Positions 26,309-32,862 of a stretch of DNA of 64,000 bases are shown piece after piece. Source of the DNA: Lachnospiraceae bacterium (GTDB lineage Bacteria; Bacillota; Clostridia; Lachnospirales; Lachnospiraceae); NCBI GenBank assembly GCA_910574185.1, contig CAJSZQ010000001.1, positions 124,001 through 188,000 on the forward strand, given 5' to 3'. The position numbers were made by a program, and so were the translations under genes. Each line of letters opens with the position of its first letter. The first letter of the stretch is position 1. Under the pieces are notes generated by a model, which had not been told where the DNA came from, did no database searches, and saw nothing but the letters and a program-made list of their open reading frames with translations.

Positions 26309-26465
26309 CTTCCAAACCATCCTGAGCATCTTTTAAAAGTTCATTAACAATTCTTTCAACTTCTTCTTTATTTCCTTCTTTATGTGCTTTCTGCAATGCT
26401 TTCAGCTGTCTTATAAGCTGTCTCAAAAAACTTTTAAATACGGAATTAATAATTTTATCTGCCAT
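26301..26465 (-). CDS. Small helical protein (54 aa)
   Basis: MADKIINSVFKSFLRQLIRQLKALQKAHKEGNKEE..., ending LLKDAQDGLEDD. Amphipathic helices throughout. The ATG overlaps the upstream TAA (TAATG), so it is translationally coupled. Function unknown. Confidence 0.6.
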   Translation of the reverse strand: MADKIINSVFKSFLRQLIRQLKALQKAHKEGNKEEVERIVNELLKDAQDGLEDD

Positions 26466-26638
26466 TATTCGATTTTACTTCCTGGACGGTATAATTTTCG
26501 TTCTACTTCTTTTCGTATCACAGCAATTTCTTCTATTACTTCTGTATCATTTGTTTTCTTTGCAATACGTTCCAAACGCTCTAAAATAGTCAACTGATCA
26601 AACAAATATCCATCATATTCTTTTTCATTATTTGGCAT
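26465..26638 (-). CDS. Small helical protein (57 aa)
   Basis: ATG at 26638 behind AGGAGG: MPNNEKEYDGYLFDQLTILERLERIAKKTND..., ending RPGSKIE. The KEYDGYLFDQL start resembles the KQYDGFLLDNI start of the protein at 32.1-32.3 kb, so the two may share a family found beside the small regulators. A second promoter (TTGAAA-N16-TATAAT, minus strand) lies just upstream, near 26680-26707. Confidence 0.6.
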   Translation of the reverse strand: MPNNEKEYDGYLFDQLTILERLERIAKKTNDTEVIEEIAVIRKEVERKLYRPGSKIE

Positions 26639-26912
26639 AAGATAACCTCCTTTAAGATTTTCGATCTTTTCTTAATAATTTTATTATACCAAATTCCCCA
26701 ATTTTTTCAAGTTCCGTTTCGCTCTTGCTCATTCAGCGTCGGACTTTTACCGACGGACAGAACTACAATTTACCCAGACCGCCAAACGTTTTGAAGTTGT
26801 CTCTTACGCTTTCTACCTTATTCCGTCCGATTGGATTTAGATAGCTGGGAAGCTAAATTGTCAATGTGCTTTTGTTAGAGGTTTTTATGTTGCCGTTCCT
26901 TTAACTGTCTTT

Positions 26913-26977
26913 ATTGTACAGGATTTCCTGTAGTATGTCAATAGGTTTTTCTGTATTTTATACAGTTTTTTCTGTAT
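26913..26977 (-). promoter_or_regulatory. Promoter with two palindromic operators
   Basis: Minus-strand TTGACA (rc of 26936-26941), 17-bp spacer, TACAAT (rc of 26913-26918). One palindrome, TACAGGA-N2-TCCTGTA, fills the spacer (26917-26932). A second, ATACAG-N6-CTGTAT, lies upstream at 26960-26977. Probably the target of the XRE protein encoded immediately upstream (27022-27240). Confidence 0.65.
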
Positions 26978-27021
26978 TGCAAAAGTATAAAAAATAGACA
27001 TCTTAGAATGCTCTAAAATGT

Positions 27022-27240
27022 CTATATCTCTTTCCCGTCCGGAAACCTAAAACATGAATAATATTCGGCTCCTAGTGCTTTAGAAATTTCTTCAAAATCT
27101 TTATCAGAAAATTTACCAGTTTTAAGGCGTTGGGAAAAAGCATTTATATTACTTCCTAAACGTCTAGCAAGTTCTGCCTTACTAATTCCAGCATAAGCAC
27201 AAGCCATATCAATTTTCTGTTGTATAGTAATATGTATCAC
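27022..27240 (-). CDS. XRE-family regulator
   Basis: 72 residues: MACAYAGISKAELARRLGSNINAFSQRLKTGKFS, then FEEISKALGAEYYSCF. A complete five-helix Cro/C1 DNA-binding domain with the recognition helix near residues 28-40. It follows the coiled-coil gene and sits upstream of the palindromic operators. Confidence 0.85.
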   Translation of the reverse strand: MIHITIQQKIDMACAYAGISKAELARRLGSNINAFSQRLKTGKFSDKDFEEISKALGAEYYSCFRFPDGKEI

Positions 27241-27249
27241 CCCTTTATA

Positions 27250-27522
27250 TTATGCTATTTTATTTTCTAACTCTTCCACACGTTTAGTTAATTCATCGAT
27301 TATTTTTAATAACAATGTTGTATTATCATGTTCTAACTTTGTAATTCTATAATACTGATTTAATTCATCAATATTCTTTTGCACCTGATCTATTTTATTC
27401 TCTAAATATGTTTGAGTCCGTCCTACTTCATCTAATATGAAATCTTCTGTTTTTGACAATCTCTCGTCAATTACAGTTTCCATCATATTCTTTAATAAGT
27501 TTATATCATTTTGATTCAACAT
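27250..27522 (-). CDS. Coiled-coil protein
   Basis: 90 residues from the ATG at 27522, behind GGAAGTG. Heptad-like helices cover almost the whole protein (ERLSKTEDFILDEVGRTQTYL, KIDQVQKNIDELNQYYRITK, IDELTKRVEELENKIA). It resembles the 87-aa protein at 33.1-33.4 kb in layout. Both lie beside DNA-binding genes, so a co-repressor or oligomerisation role is possible. Confidence 0.65.
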   Translation of the reverse strand: MLNQNDINLLKNMMETVIDERLSKTEDFILDEVGRTQTYLENKIDQVQKNIDELNQYYRITKLEHDNTTLLLKIIDELTKRVEELENKIA

Positions 27523-27610
27523 AATCACTTCCTTTTCAATTAATTTTCGATATTCTAATTATATCAAATTATAATACTTTTTCAAGCAGTTTCCCAATTT
27601 CAGGACACTA

Positions 27611-27642
27611 TAAAAGGCAGATGCTTTTTATTTCCACATCTA
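27611..27642 (-). terminator. Hairpin terminator
   Basis: GGTAGATGTG pairs with CATCTGCC around an A-rich loop on the minus strand, followed by TTTTAT. It is downstream of the 27.7-28.3 kb genes. Confidence 0.55.
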
Positions 27643-27718
27643 CCCTATGTACTATTCTGAAATTTTTATTTGATATTCCCCGTTCTGTTAGCGATTTTGA
27701 CCTTTGATGTTTCATGAG

Positions 27719-28012
27719 TTAATTTCCATCTCTATCCCTATACCCCGGATGGTTTTTGCTTACTTCATTGTATCCATAATAAGAAAGTTCAGGTTTTATC
27801 AAATATTTCTCAGATACATCCGTATATGTTGAGTCCTTCATCCTAACCTTATGTACTGCTATAACTTTTATTTTGAATCTTTTAAGAAAGCGCAACTTAT
27901 CTATTAAATCTTCTCTTCCATAAGCCACTAGATTATCTGTATCAGCGACAATTCTATTTTTTGAGCTATTCTTTTCTAAATCATAGTTTTTTGTTGTTAT
28001 CTCGTATCTCAT
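27719..28012 (-). CDS. Hypothetical protein (97 aa)
   Basis: 97 residues from the ATG at 28012, behind AAGGAAA. Beta-rich and basic (IVADTDNLVAYGREDLIDKLRFLKRFKIKVIAVHKVR). It overlaps the previous gene. Function unknown. Confidence 0.55.
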   Translation of the reverse strand: MRYEITTKNYDLEKNSSKNRIVADTDNLVAYGREDLIDKLRFLKRFKIKVIAVHKVRMKDSTYTDVSEKYLIKPELSYYGYNEVSKNHPGYRDRDGN

Positions 28013-28163
28013 AATTTCCTTCTTTCTCCCAGCGCATCCCCGCCGGGTGGTAACAATAGTGTGGATTCCCATATTTCTTTATTCTGTATTCAATCCCATT
28101 CTCTTCTAAACCATGCAATAATTGTTTTATTGGTTCAATTCCATGCCCTATAATATCTTTCAA
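27981..28163 (-). CDS. Small hypothetical protein (60 aa)
   Basis: 60 residues beginning at a TTG (28163): LKDIIGHGIEPIKQLLHGLEENG..., HYCYHPAGMRWEKEGNY. It overlaps both neighbours by about 30 bp, suggesting coupled translation. Start and family uncertain. Confidence 0.45.
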   Translation of the reverse strand: MKDIIGHGIEPIKQLLHGLEENGIEYRIKKYGNPHYCYHPAGMRWEKEGNYEIRDNNKKL

Positions 28164-28320
28164 CCTTAAAATTATGTAAAATTGTTTTACTTGTTTCTGG
28201 TATACTTTTTAATGCTTTTTGTTCTGCTTCTTTTTGATTTTGTGCGATTATTAAATACGTATGATACATATTCCCCAACTTGTAAGAAACTTTAAAGTCT
28301 AATCCATATTCTTTTTTCAT
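28135..28320 (-). CDS. Small hypothetical protein (61 aa)
   Basis: 61 residues: MKKEYGLDFKVSYKLGNMYHTYLIIAQNQKEAEQKALKSI... The QNQKEAEQKALK segment is typical of small alpha/beta proteins. First gene of the three overlapping small genes. Confidence 0.55.
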   Translation of the reverse strand: MKKEYGLDFKVSYKLGNMYHTYLIIAQNQKEAEQKALKSIPETSKTILHNFKVERYYRAWN

Positions 28321-28353
28321 CTTCTTTTATCCTTACTTTCTACATTTTATTAA

Positions 28354-28640
28354 AATAAGCTTGCAACTTTTGACAGATGCAAGCTCTAAATAGTTAGTTG
28401 CTTATTCTGTTTATAAAGATATTTCAACCTGTTAGAATGTCTACTTTTTCAGTCCGGCGTAACCTCACGGCTTGTTAAACGGCTGCTAACCACTTTTGCA
28501 AATGTATGTTACTAACATTTAATAGCAGATCTCACGGAACATTTCGCTTCATTCCCTTAACGCTCTATAACTTGCGCTGCTCGTTTCTGGTGTAGCAACC
28601 TTTTATTCAGTTATAGAGTTATAAGGAAATTCTGATTGAA
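28354..28640. other. Gene-free stretch with strong stem-loops
   Basis: No ORF with a ribosome site. AGCTTGCA-N12-TGCAAGCT at 28354-28381 has a T-rich tail on the minus strand. CTCTATAACT (about 28563) pairs perfectly with AGTTATAGAG (about 28609) over some 35 nt. The stretch looks like a structured RNA leader or regulatory RNA rather than spacer. Confidence 0.4.
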
Positions 28641-28664
28641 TAATCTTAAAAGAATTGCTATAAT
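28636..28664 (+). promoter_or_regulatory. Promoter of the 28.7-kb ncRNA unit
   Basis: TTGAAT at 28636-28641, 17-bp spacer, TATAAT at 28659-28664. Confidence 0.6.
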
Positions 28665-28670
28665 AAGATT

Positions 28671-28764
28671 GTCCAATCGTGAGCCGGATTAATCCGACGT
28701 TTGCAGCGTTTGGCGGTTGTGAAGTAGCTGATAGTTTTCCAGGCTGTGCAGCTACTTCCTTTTT
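28671..28764 (+). ncRNA. Predicted small RNA with intrinsic terminator
   Basis: About 90 nt from the promoter to a perfect 10-bp terminator stem, GAAGTAGCTG (28721-28730) and CAGCTACTTC (28749-28758), then TTTTT. A smaller palindrome, CGGATTAATCCG, lies near its start. It converges on the ribbon-helix-helix gene, and its tail overlaps that gene's stop codon. An antisense or sponge role is possible but unproven. Confidence 0.5.
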
Positions 28765-28927
28765 AGTTGTCTTTCTTTTCTTTCTGCTTCATGTAATCTG
28801 TCAATACTTTTCTTATGATGGTATTCATATCACAATTTTCTTTTTCAGATTCATTTTGCAAAAAATCCTTTAATTCAGGAGTTAGGCCGACAACTAACTT
28901 TTCTGTGAATCTTTTCGGTCTTGCCAT
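28763..28927 (-). CDS. CopG-like ribbon-helix-helix protein
   Basis: 54 residues: MARPKRFTEKLVVGLTPELKDFLQNESEKENCDMN..., ending TDYMKQKEKKDN. The strand (EKLVVGLTPEL) and two helices are those of CopG/Omega-type repressors. It follows a strong promoter that overlaps a 30-bp palindrome and probably represses itself. Confidence 0.75.
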   Translation of the reverse strand: MARPKRFTEKLVVGLTPELKDFLQNESEKENCDMNTIIRKVLTDYMKQKEKKDN

Positions 28928-28952
28928 TCGCTTTATCTCCTTTACATTTACT

Positions 28953-29009
28953 ATTCTAGCATGTTATTATATATTTGTCAACTATTTAATTAATATTTAT
29001 TAAATAGTT
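28953..29009 (-). promoter_or_regulatory. Promoter and palindromic operator of the CopG-like gene
   Basis: Minus-strand TTGACA (rc of 28976-28981), 17-bp spacer, TAGAAT (rc of 28953-28958). The -35 box abuts a perfect inverted repeat, ACTATTTAAT (28981-28990) and ATTAAATAGT (28999-29008). Confidence 0.7.
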
Positions 29010-29095
29010 ATTACCAAAATTAAAGAGACACTGTACATCTCTATACAACGCCCCAAATTCAAAATATGGCCCCATTAAGAAAATCCTTATTTTAA

Positions 29096-29137
29096 GCCAC
29101 TTTTCAGAGTTTAGGCATTCCAAAAGTGGCATTTTTT
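29096..29137 (+). terminator. Strong hairpin with T-run
   Basis: GCCACTTTT at 29096-29104 pairs with AAAAGTGGC at 29122-29130, followed by TTTTTT. No gene ends here on the plus strand, so it may close another short RNA. Confidence 0.6.
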
Positions 29138-29175
29138 CATAAATTCGGTCACATCAAATTTTTATACCCCAAAAC

Positions 29176-29204
29176 AAAAAGGACTGAAAAACCAATCCTT
29201 TTTT
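29176..29204. terminator. Terminator of the hic locus
   Basis: AAAAAGGACTG pairs with CAATCCTTTTT; T-runs on both strands. It lies just after the second HicB stop codon. Confidence 0.65.
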
Positions 29205-29221
29205 ACTATCATATTATTTAA

Positions 29222-29431
29222 TTATACTGGCATAGAGAATAAATTCGGCTCTGGTATCTCTTCCCCATCTTCTAAGGCTGTTTCGCTCCATAGCTCCTTT
29301 GCAATTTCAACTTCTTTCAATGCCTGTTCTTTTGTTTTTCCATGTGCCATACATCCAGGCAATTCAGGGATACTTGCAACAAAAATCTGATCAGATGGAT
29401 CATATTTTATAAAAATAGAATATTCGACCAT
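29222..29431 (-). CDS. HicB-like antitoxin, second copy
   Basis: 69 residues: YSIFIKYDPSDQIFVASIPELPGCMAHGKTKEQALKEVEIAKELW. The IPELPGCMAHG block is the HicB/YcfA-like signature. It lacks a separate C-terminal DNA-binding domain. It starts 2 bp after its paralogue and is about half identical to it, so it is a tandem duplication. Confidence 0.85.
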   Translation of the reverse strand: MVEYSIFIKYDPSDQIFVASIPELPGCMAHGKTKEQALKEVEIAKELWSETALEDGEEIPEPNLFSMPV

Positions 29432-29433
29432 AT

Positions 29434-29643
29434 TTACACCTGCATAACAGAAAATGATGGTTGCGGAATTTCTCTGCCTAACATTTGTGCCGTTTCAATC
29501 CATTCTGCAATAATCACCTGAGCATTTTCTACCGCTTTTTGTGGTGTTTCTCCATCTGCCATACATCCGGGAAGATCAGGCACAGAAACAAGATAACAAT
29601 TATCATCCTCAGACCATGAAACAATCATAGAATATTTTGCCAT
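29434..29643 (-). CDS. HicB-like antitoxin, first copy
   Basis: 69 residues: KYSMIVSWSEDDNCYLVSVPDLPGCMADGETPQKAVENAQ, the HicB fold that neutralises HicA mRNA interferase. No extra HTH or RHH domain. It follows the HicA remnant by 12 bp in the usual hicA-hicB order. Confidence 0.85.
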   Translation of the reverse strand: MAKYSMIVSWSEDDNCYLVSVPDLPGCMADGETPQKAVENAQVIIAEWIETAQMLGREIPQPSFSVMQV

Positions 29644-29655
29644 CCTTAAGCCTCC

Positions 29656-29811
29656 TCATATACCATACTGTCTAAATAATAGGCGTATTTGCTTAACTTC
29701 ATAACCTTTTGCTTTATTTCCTCTGGGTTGTATATTTATAATTTCTGGTATATCATCCCTATAATATATGAAATGATCTCCTTTGGCTATACGCAACTGA
29801 TCCCTTGTCAT
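29656..29811 (-). pseudogene. HicA toxin, N-terminally truncated
   Basis: A frame from ATG 29811 reads MTRDQLRIAKGDHFIYYRDD, PEIINIQPRGNKAKGYEVKQIRLLFRQYGI, 51 residues. The GDH-F-I-Y core with the catalytic His and the QP-x-GNKAK-x-Y end match HicA, a dsRBD-fold mRNA interferase. The first 25 or so residues are absent: the DNA upstream switches abruptly into the first 13 codons of an unrelated XRE gene. Probably inactive, although the catalytic His remains. Confidence 0.7.
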
Positions 29812-29818
29812 CCCCCCT

Positions 29819-29857
29819 ACGATTGAGCATGTCTAGCAACTTGTAATATGTGATCAT
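29819..29857 (-). pseudogene. First 13 codons of an XRE regulator
   Basis: From ATG 29857 the frame reads MITYYKLLDMLNR, identical to the start of the intact XRE gene at 30457-30663, then runs into HicA-derived sequence. This marks the join of two duplicated cassettes. Confidence 0.75.
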
Positions 29858-29877
29858 ATGTCCTTACCCTCCTATAT

Positions 29878-29914
29878 AAAAAGGGTACTGCCTAATAGAC
29901 TTTGTACCCTTTAT
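29878..29914 (-). terminator. Terminator of the 63-aa gene
   Basis: AAAGGGTACA pairs with GTACCCTTTTT on the minus strand. It stands at the same place as the hairpin at 30688-30737 in the other cassette copy. Confidence 0.65.
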
Positions 29915-29929
29915 AATGTTATTATTTAG

Positions 29930-30121
29930 TTATTCCTTGATTTCGTCGATTTCCGTAAGGTTTACACCTAAAGAAGTTAATACAGCCTTTATAGATTTAT
30001 AATCTTTTTTTAGGCTCTCGTATGTTTTCGTTGCATTTTCTCCTCTCGCGATCATCATATGGGCTTGAACCTTTTGAAACTCGTTTATCGCCCTTTCGAT
30101 TATTTCACCGTTACTAGGCAT
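29930..30121 (-). CDS. Small helical protein, duplicated family (63 aa)
   Basis: 63 residues from ATG 30121, behind GGGAGGTG: MPSNGEIIERAINEFQKVQAHM..., KSIKAVLTSLGVNLTEIDEIKE. Two helices and a hinge. It is about 65% identical to the product of 30754-30945, and both stand upstream of the same XRE gene (here only 13 codons remain). Partner or antitoxin role possible, function unknown. Confidence 0.7.
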   Translation of the reverse strand: MPSNGEIIERAINEFQKVQAHMMIARGENATKTYESLKKDYKSIKAVLTSLGVNLTEIDEIKE

Positions 30122-30262
30122 ATACTCACCTCCCAATATTAATTAGAAATAAGTTGTTGTACTGATTTTAATATAACATAACTGAGCTACAAAGTCTATC
30201 CATTTTCTAGCACTTCAATATTCACTTTTCAAGGTTCACAATTTTTGTTTTGGGATTTTTCA

Positions 30263-30290
30263 TTGACTTTTCTAAAGAAATGAATATAAT
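30263..30290 (+). promoter_or_regulatory. Promoter of the 30.3-kb ncRNA unit
   Basis: TTGACT at 30263-30268, 16-bp spacer, TATAAT at 30285-30290. Confidence 0.65.
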
Positions 30291-30296
30291 AGAATA

Positions 30297-30372
30297 CATC
30301 AATGGTAAGTGAAAACTTATTTTGGTGCTTGAGAGATTGAAAAGTTTGGTCGCTGGTCAATCTCTCTTTTGT
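30297..30372 (+). ncRNA. Predicted small RNA (about 75 nt)
   Basis: A short transcript ending in a perfect 10-bp stem, GAGAGATTGA (30331-30340) and TCAATCTCTC (30357-30366), then TTTT. No ORF. It lies between the two copies of the MPSNGE/XRE cassette and runs opposite to them. The clean promoter and terminator make this the best supported of the four units. Confidence 0.6.
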
Positions 30373-30456
30373 TTTCCTTTACTTCCCTTAACTTGATTAT
30401 AGTATAGCGTGTATATGGAAGCTTGTCAACCTATTTTTATGAATTATTTCATATTT

Positions 30457-30663
30457 TTATGAATTATCTTTTTCGTGTTCCATAATATCTCCAGGCTGAC
30501 AATTTAAGAAATCACAAATTTTATCAATTGTTTTCATGTTAACATACTCATTTTTAGATAATGCTGCTAAAGTATTACTTCCACAACCAATAGCCTTTTT
30601 TAATTCCATCTTACTAATACCTTTCCGGTTAAGCATGTCTAGTAATTTATAATAAGTAATCAT
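30457..30663 (-). CDS. XRE-family regulator
   Basis: 68 residues: YYKLLDMLNRKGISKMELKKAIGCGSNTLAALSKNEYVNMKTIDKICDFLNCQPGDIMEHEKD. A complete Cro/C1 domain ending in the NCQPGDIMEY-type tail, the subtype repeated at 19.8, 34.7 and 35.4 kb. It follows the 63-aa gene and its attenuator-like hairpin. Confidence 0.85.
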   Translation of the reverse strand: MITYYKLLDMLNRKGISKMELKKAIGCGSNTLAALSKNEYVNMKTIDKICDFLNCQPGDIMEHEKDNS

Positions 30664-30687
30664 ATTGTATACCTTCCCACTTCCTAA

Positions 30688-30737
30688 AATAAATAAGGAC
30701 GTAAGCTATATATAATATAATAGACTTGCGCCCTGAT
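30688..30737 (-). terminator. Hairpin between the 63-aa and XRE genes
   Basis: AGGGCGCAAG pairs with CTTACGTCCTT on the minus strand, then a T-rich run. It may act as a partial terminator setting the ratio of the two products. Confidence 0.55.
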
Positions 30738-30753
30738 CTGCTTACTATTTAAT

Positions 30754-30945
30754 TTATTCCTTGATCTTGTCTATATCTGTCAGGTTTACGCCTAAAGAAG
30801 TTAAAATCGCTTTTAATGACAAATAATCATTTTTCAGTCCCTCATATGTTTTAGAAGCATTTTCTTCCTTGGCGTTTTTCATATGAGCTTGTACCTTTTG
30901 AAACTGATCAACTACATCTTTTACGATTTCGCCGTTACTTGGCAT
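30754..30945 (-). CDS. Small helical protein, duplicated family (63 aa)
   Basis: 63 residues: MPSNGEIVKDVVDQFQKVQAHM..., LSLKAILTSLGVNLTDIDKIKE. Paralogue of the product at 29930-30121. It is preceded by CGGGAGGTG and its own promoter and is followed by a hairpin and an intact XRE gene. Function unknown. Confidence 0.7.
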   Translation of the reverse strand: MPSNGEIVKDVVDQFQKVQAHMKNAKEENASKTYEGLKNDYLSLKAILTSLGVNLTDIDKIKE

Positions 30946-30988
30946 ATAATCACCTCCCGGATATGGAAATGTTTACTTGATTGTAAAT

Positions 30989-31017
30989 AGTATACCATAA
31001 TCGGGGCATTAAGTCTA
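30989..31017 (-). promoter_or_regulatory. Promoter of the 63-aa/XRE cassette
   Basis: Minus-strand TAGACT, 17-bp spacer, TATACT. The same TAGACT-type -35 precedes the second copy at 30121 (TAGACT-N17-TATATT) and several other genes here. Confidence 0.55.
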
Positions 31018-31121
31018 TTATCATTTAGAGCATAAAAATAAGTTTGATATACTCTATTATATTCATCTCTTTAGTTGTCAATGTACAATCTTTTGGAATC
31101 TTAAGCGAAAAACTCAAAGAC

Positions 31122-31150
31122 TTGACTTATTCAGAAAAATCGGATACACT
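31122..31150 (+). promoter_or_regulatory. Promoter of the 31.2-kb ncRNA unit
   Basis: TTGACT at 31122-31127, 17-bp spacer, TACACT at 31145-31150. Confidence 0.55.
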
Positions 31151-31156
31151 CAACCT

Positions 31157-31235
31157 TGCGAGGGTTTGAATGTAGAGCTTTTCGCCTCTATATTCCATAG
31201 CTGGGAAGGTTTGCCGACTTTCTCAGCTATTTTAT
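31157..31235 (+). ncRNA. Predicted small RNA (about 80 nt)
   Basis: It carries a first hairpin (TAGAG...CTCTA) and a terminator stem, ATAGCTG (31197-31203) and CAGCTAT (31224-31230), then a T-rich tail. It starts upstream of, and runs opposite to, the MPSNGE/XRE cassette. No ORF. Confidence 0.5.
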
Positions 31236-31421
31236 TGTGTATATCCGTACTATGATTAACTGGTATCATATCCAGTATTTAACAGTCCCCTGGTCTTATT
31301 GACTCTGCCTGATAGGTAAATACTAAGGAAATCTTATTGACACTGCCTTAATATACTGTTAATGGGTAATTTGCTTTGATGCTACGGCCGTAATGCTTAC
31401 CGATTACCCTGTGTTTGATTT
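31236..31421. other. Gene-free spacer
   Basis: No ORF with a ribosome site. A partly repeated phrase (TCTTATTGAC at about 31291 and 31332) and a TGGTAATTTG/ATTACCCTG pair near 31365 and 31403 are visible. I see no clear function. Confidence 0.3.
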
Positions 31422-31628
31422 TCAAGTATTTAAAATAATATAATCTTCTAATAACTCGTTAAGACTCTCTCTTCTCCATCTATGTAATAGCCTGTCACCT
31501 GTGAAGTATTTCACGCCGTTTGACCATTTAAGAAACTGCCTGACTGAGTTGTGATAATGTCCATCGTTGTGGACTTCAAGATATTTGTTACTATTTCGTT
31601 TATTTTGGTAAATGGTTATTGTAGTCAT
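31422..31628 (-). CDS. Hypothetical basic protein (68 aa)
   Basis: 68 residues from ATG 31628, behind AAGGAG: MTTITIYQNKRNSNKYLEVHNDGHYHNSVRQFLKW..., WRRESLNELLEDYIILNT. Beta-rich N-terminus. Its promoter contains the AAGTG-N5-CACTT operator, so it is probably repressed by the divergent XRE-like gene. Confidence 0.6.
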   Translation of the reverse strand: MTTITIYQNKRNSNKYLEVHNDGHYHNSVRQFLKWSNGVKYFTGDRLLHRWRRESLNELLEDYIILNT

Positions 31629-31651
31629 GTGGTAGCTCCTTCCCAGTTTAT

Positions 31652-31763
31652 AAGTATCGTTCACTTATCTTGTTTGTTATTATAAGTGTTTTTCACTTAG
31701 TTGTCAACACTTATTTTTAAGTTTTTTCAACTTATTTACTTTTTGTAGTTTTCCCTATATAAT
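31652..31763. promoter_or_regulatory. Divergent promoters with AAGTG-N5-CACTT operators
   Basis: Minus strand: TTGACA, 17-bp spacer, TATAAT (31679-31707), with AAGTGTTTTTCACTT inside the spacer (31684-31698). A variant operator lies at 31652-31666 and a degenerate one near 31718-31732. Plus strand: TTTACT (31735-31740), 17 bp, TATAAT (31758-31763), leading to the XRE-like gene. Confidence 0.7.
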
Positions 31764-31806
31764 ACAGAATAAGTAAATAGAATTTATTAATAAGGTGGAA
31801 ATATTT

Positions 31807-32037
31807 ATGATTTATAAAGGCATAGAAACCAATCACGAGATAAAAAAGGAAATAAAAAGCATTAGTGTCAAAACTGAAATCCCAATAGCAGAAGTCTGCA
31901 AAAAATTAAATATAATGCAGCAATCATACCAGAATATATATAAAAAGAAAAAACTTGCTTTTTGCGATATCTCTGAAATACTGGATTGTCTTGGCTATGA
32001 ATTAGAAATCAATTTCAAGCCTAAAAATAAGTATTAA
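31807..32037 (+). CDS. XRE-like regulator, copy A
   Basis: 76 residues from ATG 31807 (AAGGTGG upstream): IYKGIETNHEIKKEIKSIS..., PIAEVCKKLNIMQQSYQNIYKKKKLAF, then LDCLGYELEINFKPKNKY. A Cro/C1-like fold with an unusual N-terminus. It shares its last 15 residues almost exactly with copy B at 32562-32792. Likely represses the divergent promoter. Confidence 0.75.
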   Translation: MIYKGIETNHEIKKEIKSISVKTEIPIAEVCKKLNIMQQSYQNIYKKKKLAFCDISEILDCLGYELEINFKPKNKY

Positions 32038-32100
32038 CTTTCCAAGGTACAAAAAAGGTGTAAAGCCCTTGATAATTCAATAAAGACTTTACACCTTTAA
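32038..32100 (+). repeat. Repeat unit 1: terminator block
   Basis: CTTTCCAAGGTACAAAAAAGGTG... is repeated at 32793 and, less exactly, at 33066. AAAGGTGTAAAG pairs with CTTTACACCTTT, so the block acts as a terminator on both strands for the convergent small genes. Confidence 0.7.
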
Positions 32101-32115
32101 TTTTTATAAATTGGT

Positions 32116-32286
32116 TTATGCTGTTATATTTGGCGATTCTAATTTATTTTGATTTTTTGCCCTTTTCTTTTGCGCTACCGCTAAAGCTTTATCATACTCT
32201 TTTGCCTCAAGCAATTCTATGATGTCATCCCAGTCCTCAATATTATCAAGCAGAAAACCATCATATTGTTTATCACTCATACCCAT
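32116..32286 (-). CDS. Small helical protein (56 aa)
   Basis: MGMSDKQYDGFLLDNIEDWDD..., LLEAKEYDKALAVAQKKRAKNQ. ATG at 32286 behind GGTGGTGAG. It converges with XRE copy A. Similar in its opening to the 57-aa protein at 26.5-26.6 kb. Function unknown. Confidence 0.6.
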   Translation of the reverse strand: MGMSDKQYDGFLLDNIEDWDDIIELLEAKEYDKALAVAQKKRAKNQNKLESPNITA

Positions 32287-32561
32287 ATTCTCACCACCTT
32301 TTTAAAGTGCCGTTTACTTGGTACTTCCATTATATCAATTGGTGATTTTGGTGTAAAGCCTTTATTGAATTATCAAAGTACTTTATTATGTAAGTTATTC
32401 GACTAGACTTTTTTGCCTGTCATTTGACTTGTATTGATAATATCATATTAGTTTTGATATGTCAATACTTATTTCAAAAAAAGTTGTTGTTTGTCAATAC
32501 TATTTTTGATATAATGTGTTATAGTAAATATATAACAATACTAATTATCAGAGGTGTAAAT

Positions 32562-32792
32562 ATGGTTTATAATAATAATATTGATGATATAATGAAACTG
32601 ATCAAACACATTATGATAGATAATGATATAAAACAAACTGACATTGTAGAAAAAACTGGACAAAGTAAAAGTACCATAAGCAACCTTTTAAATGGGAAAA
32701 GTAAGAATATTACTTTAGACACATTGTTAATGTTATGTAATGCTGTAGGCTGTCAGCTTGAAATTAATATCAAGCCTAAAAATAAGTATTAA
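32562..32792 (+). CDS. XRE-family regulator, copy B
   Basis: 76 residues from ATG 32562 (AGAGGTG upstream); the longer open frame has no ribosome site. NDIKQTDIVEKTGQSKSTISNLLNGKSKNITLDTLLMLCNAVGCQLEINIKPKNKY is a canonical Cro/C1 domain with recognition helix near residues 36-46. Its C-terminal half matches copy A, indicating duplication. Confidence 0.85.
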   Translation: MVYNNNIDDIMKLIKHIMIDNDIKQTDIVEKTGQSKSTISNLLNGKSKNITLDTLLMLCNAVGCQLEINIKPKNKY

Positions 32793-32852
32793 CTTTCCAA
32801 GGTACAAAAAAGGTGTAAAGCCCTGATAACTTAATAAGACCTTACACCTTTT
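32793..32852 (+). repeat. Repeat unit 2: terminator block
   Basis: Second copy of the block at 32038-32100, with AAGGTGTAAAG and CTTACACCTT arms. A shorter third copy lies at 33066-33127. Confidence 0.7.
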
Positions 32853-32862
32853 CATTATATAG

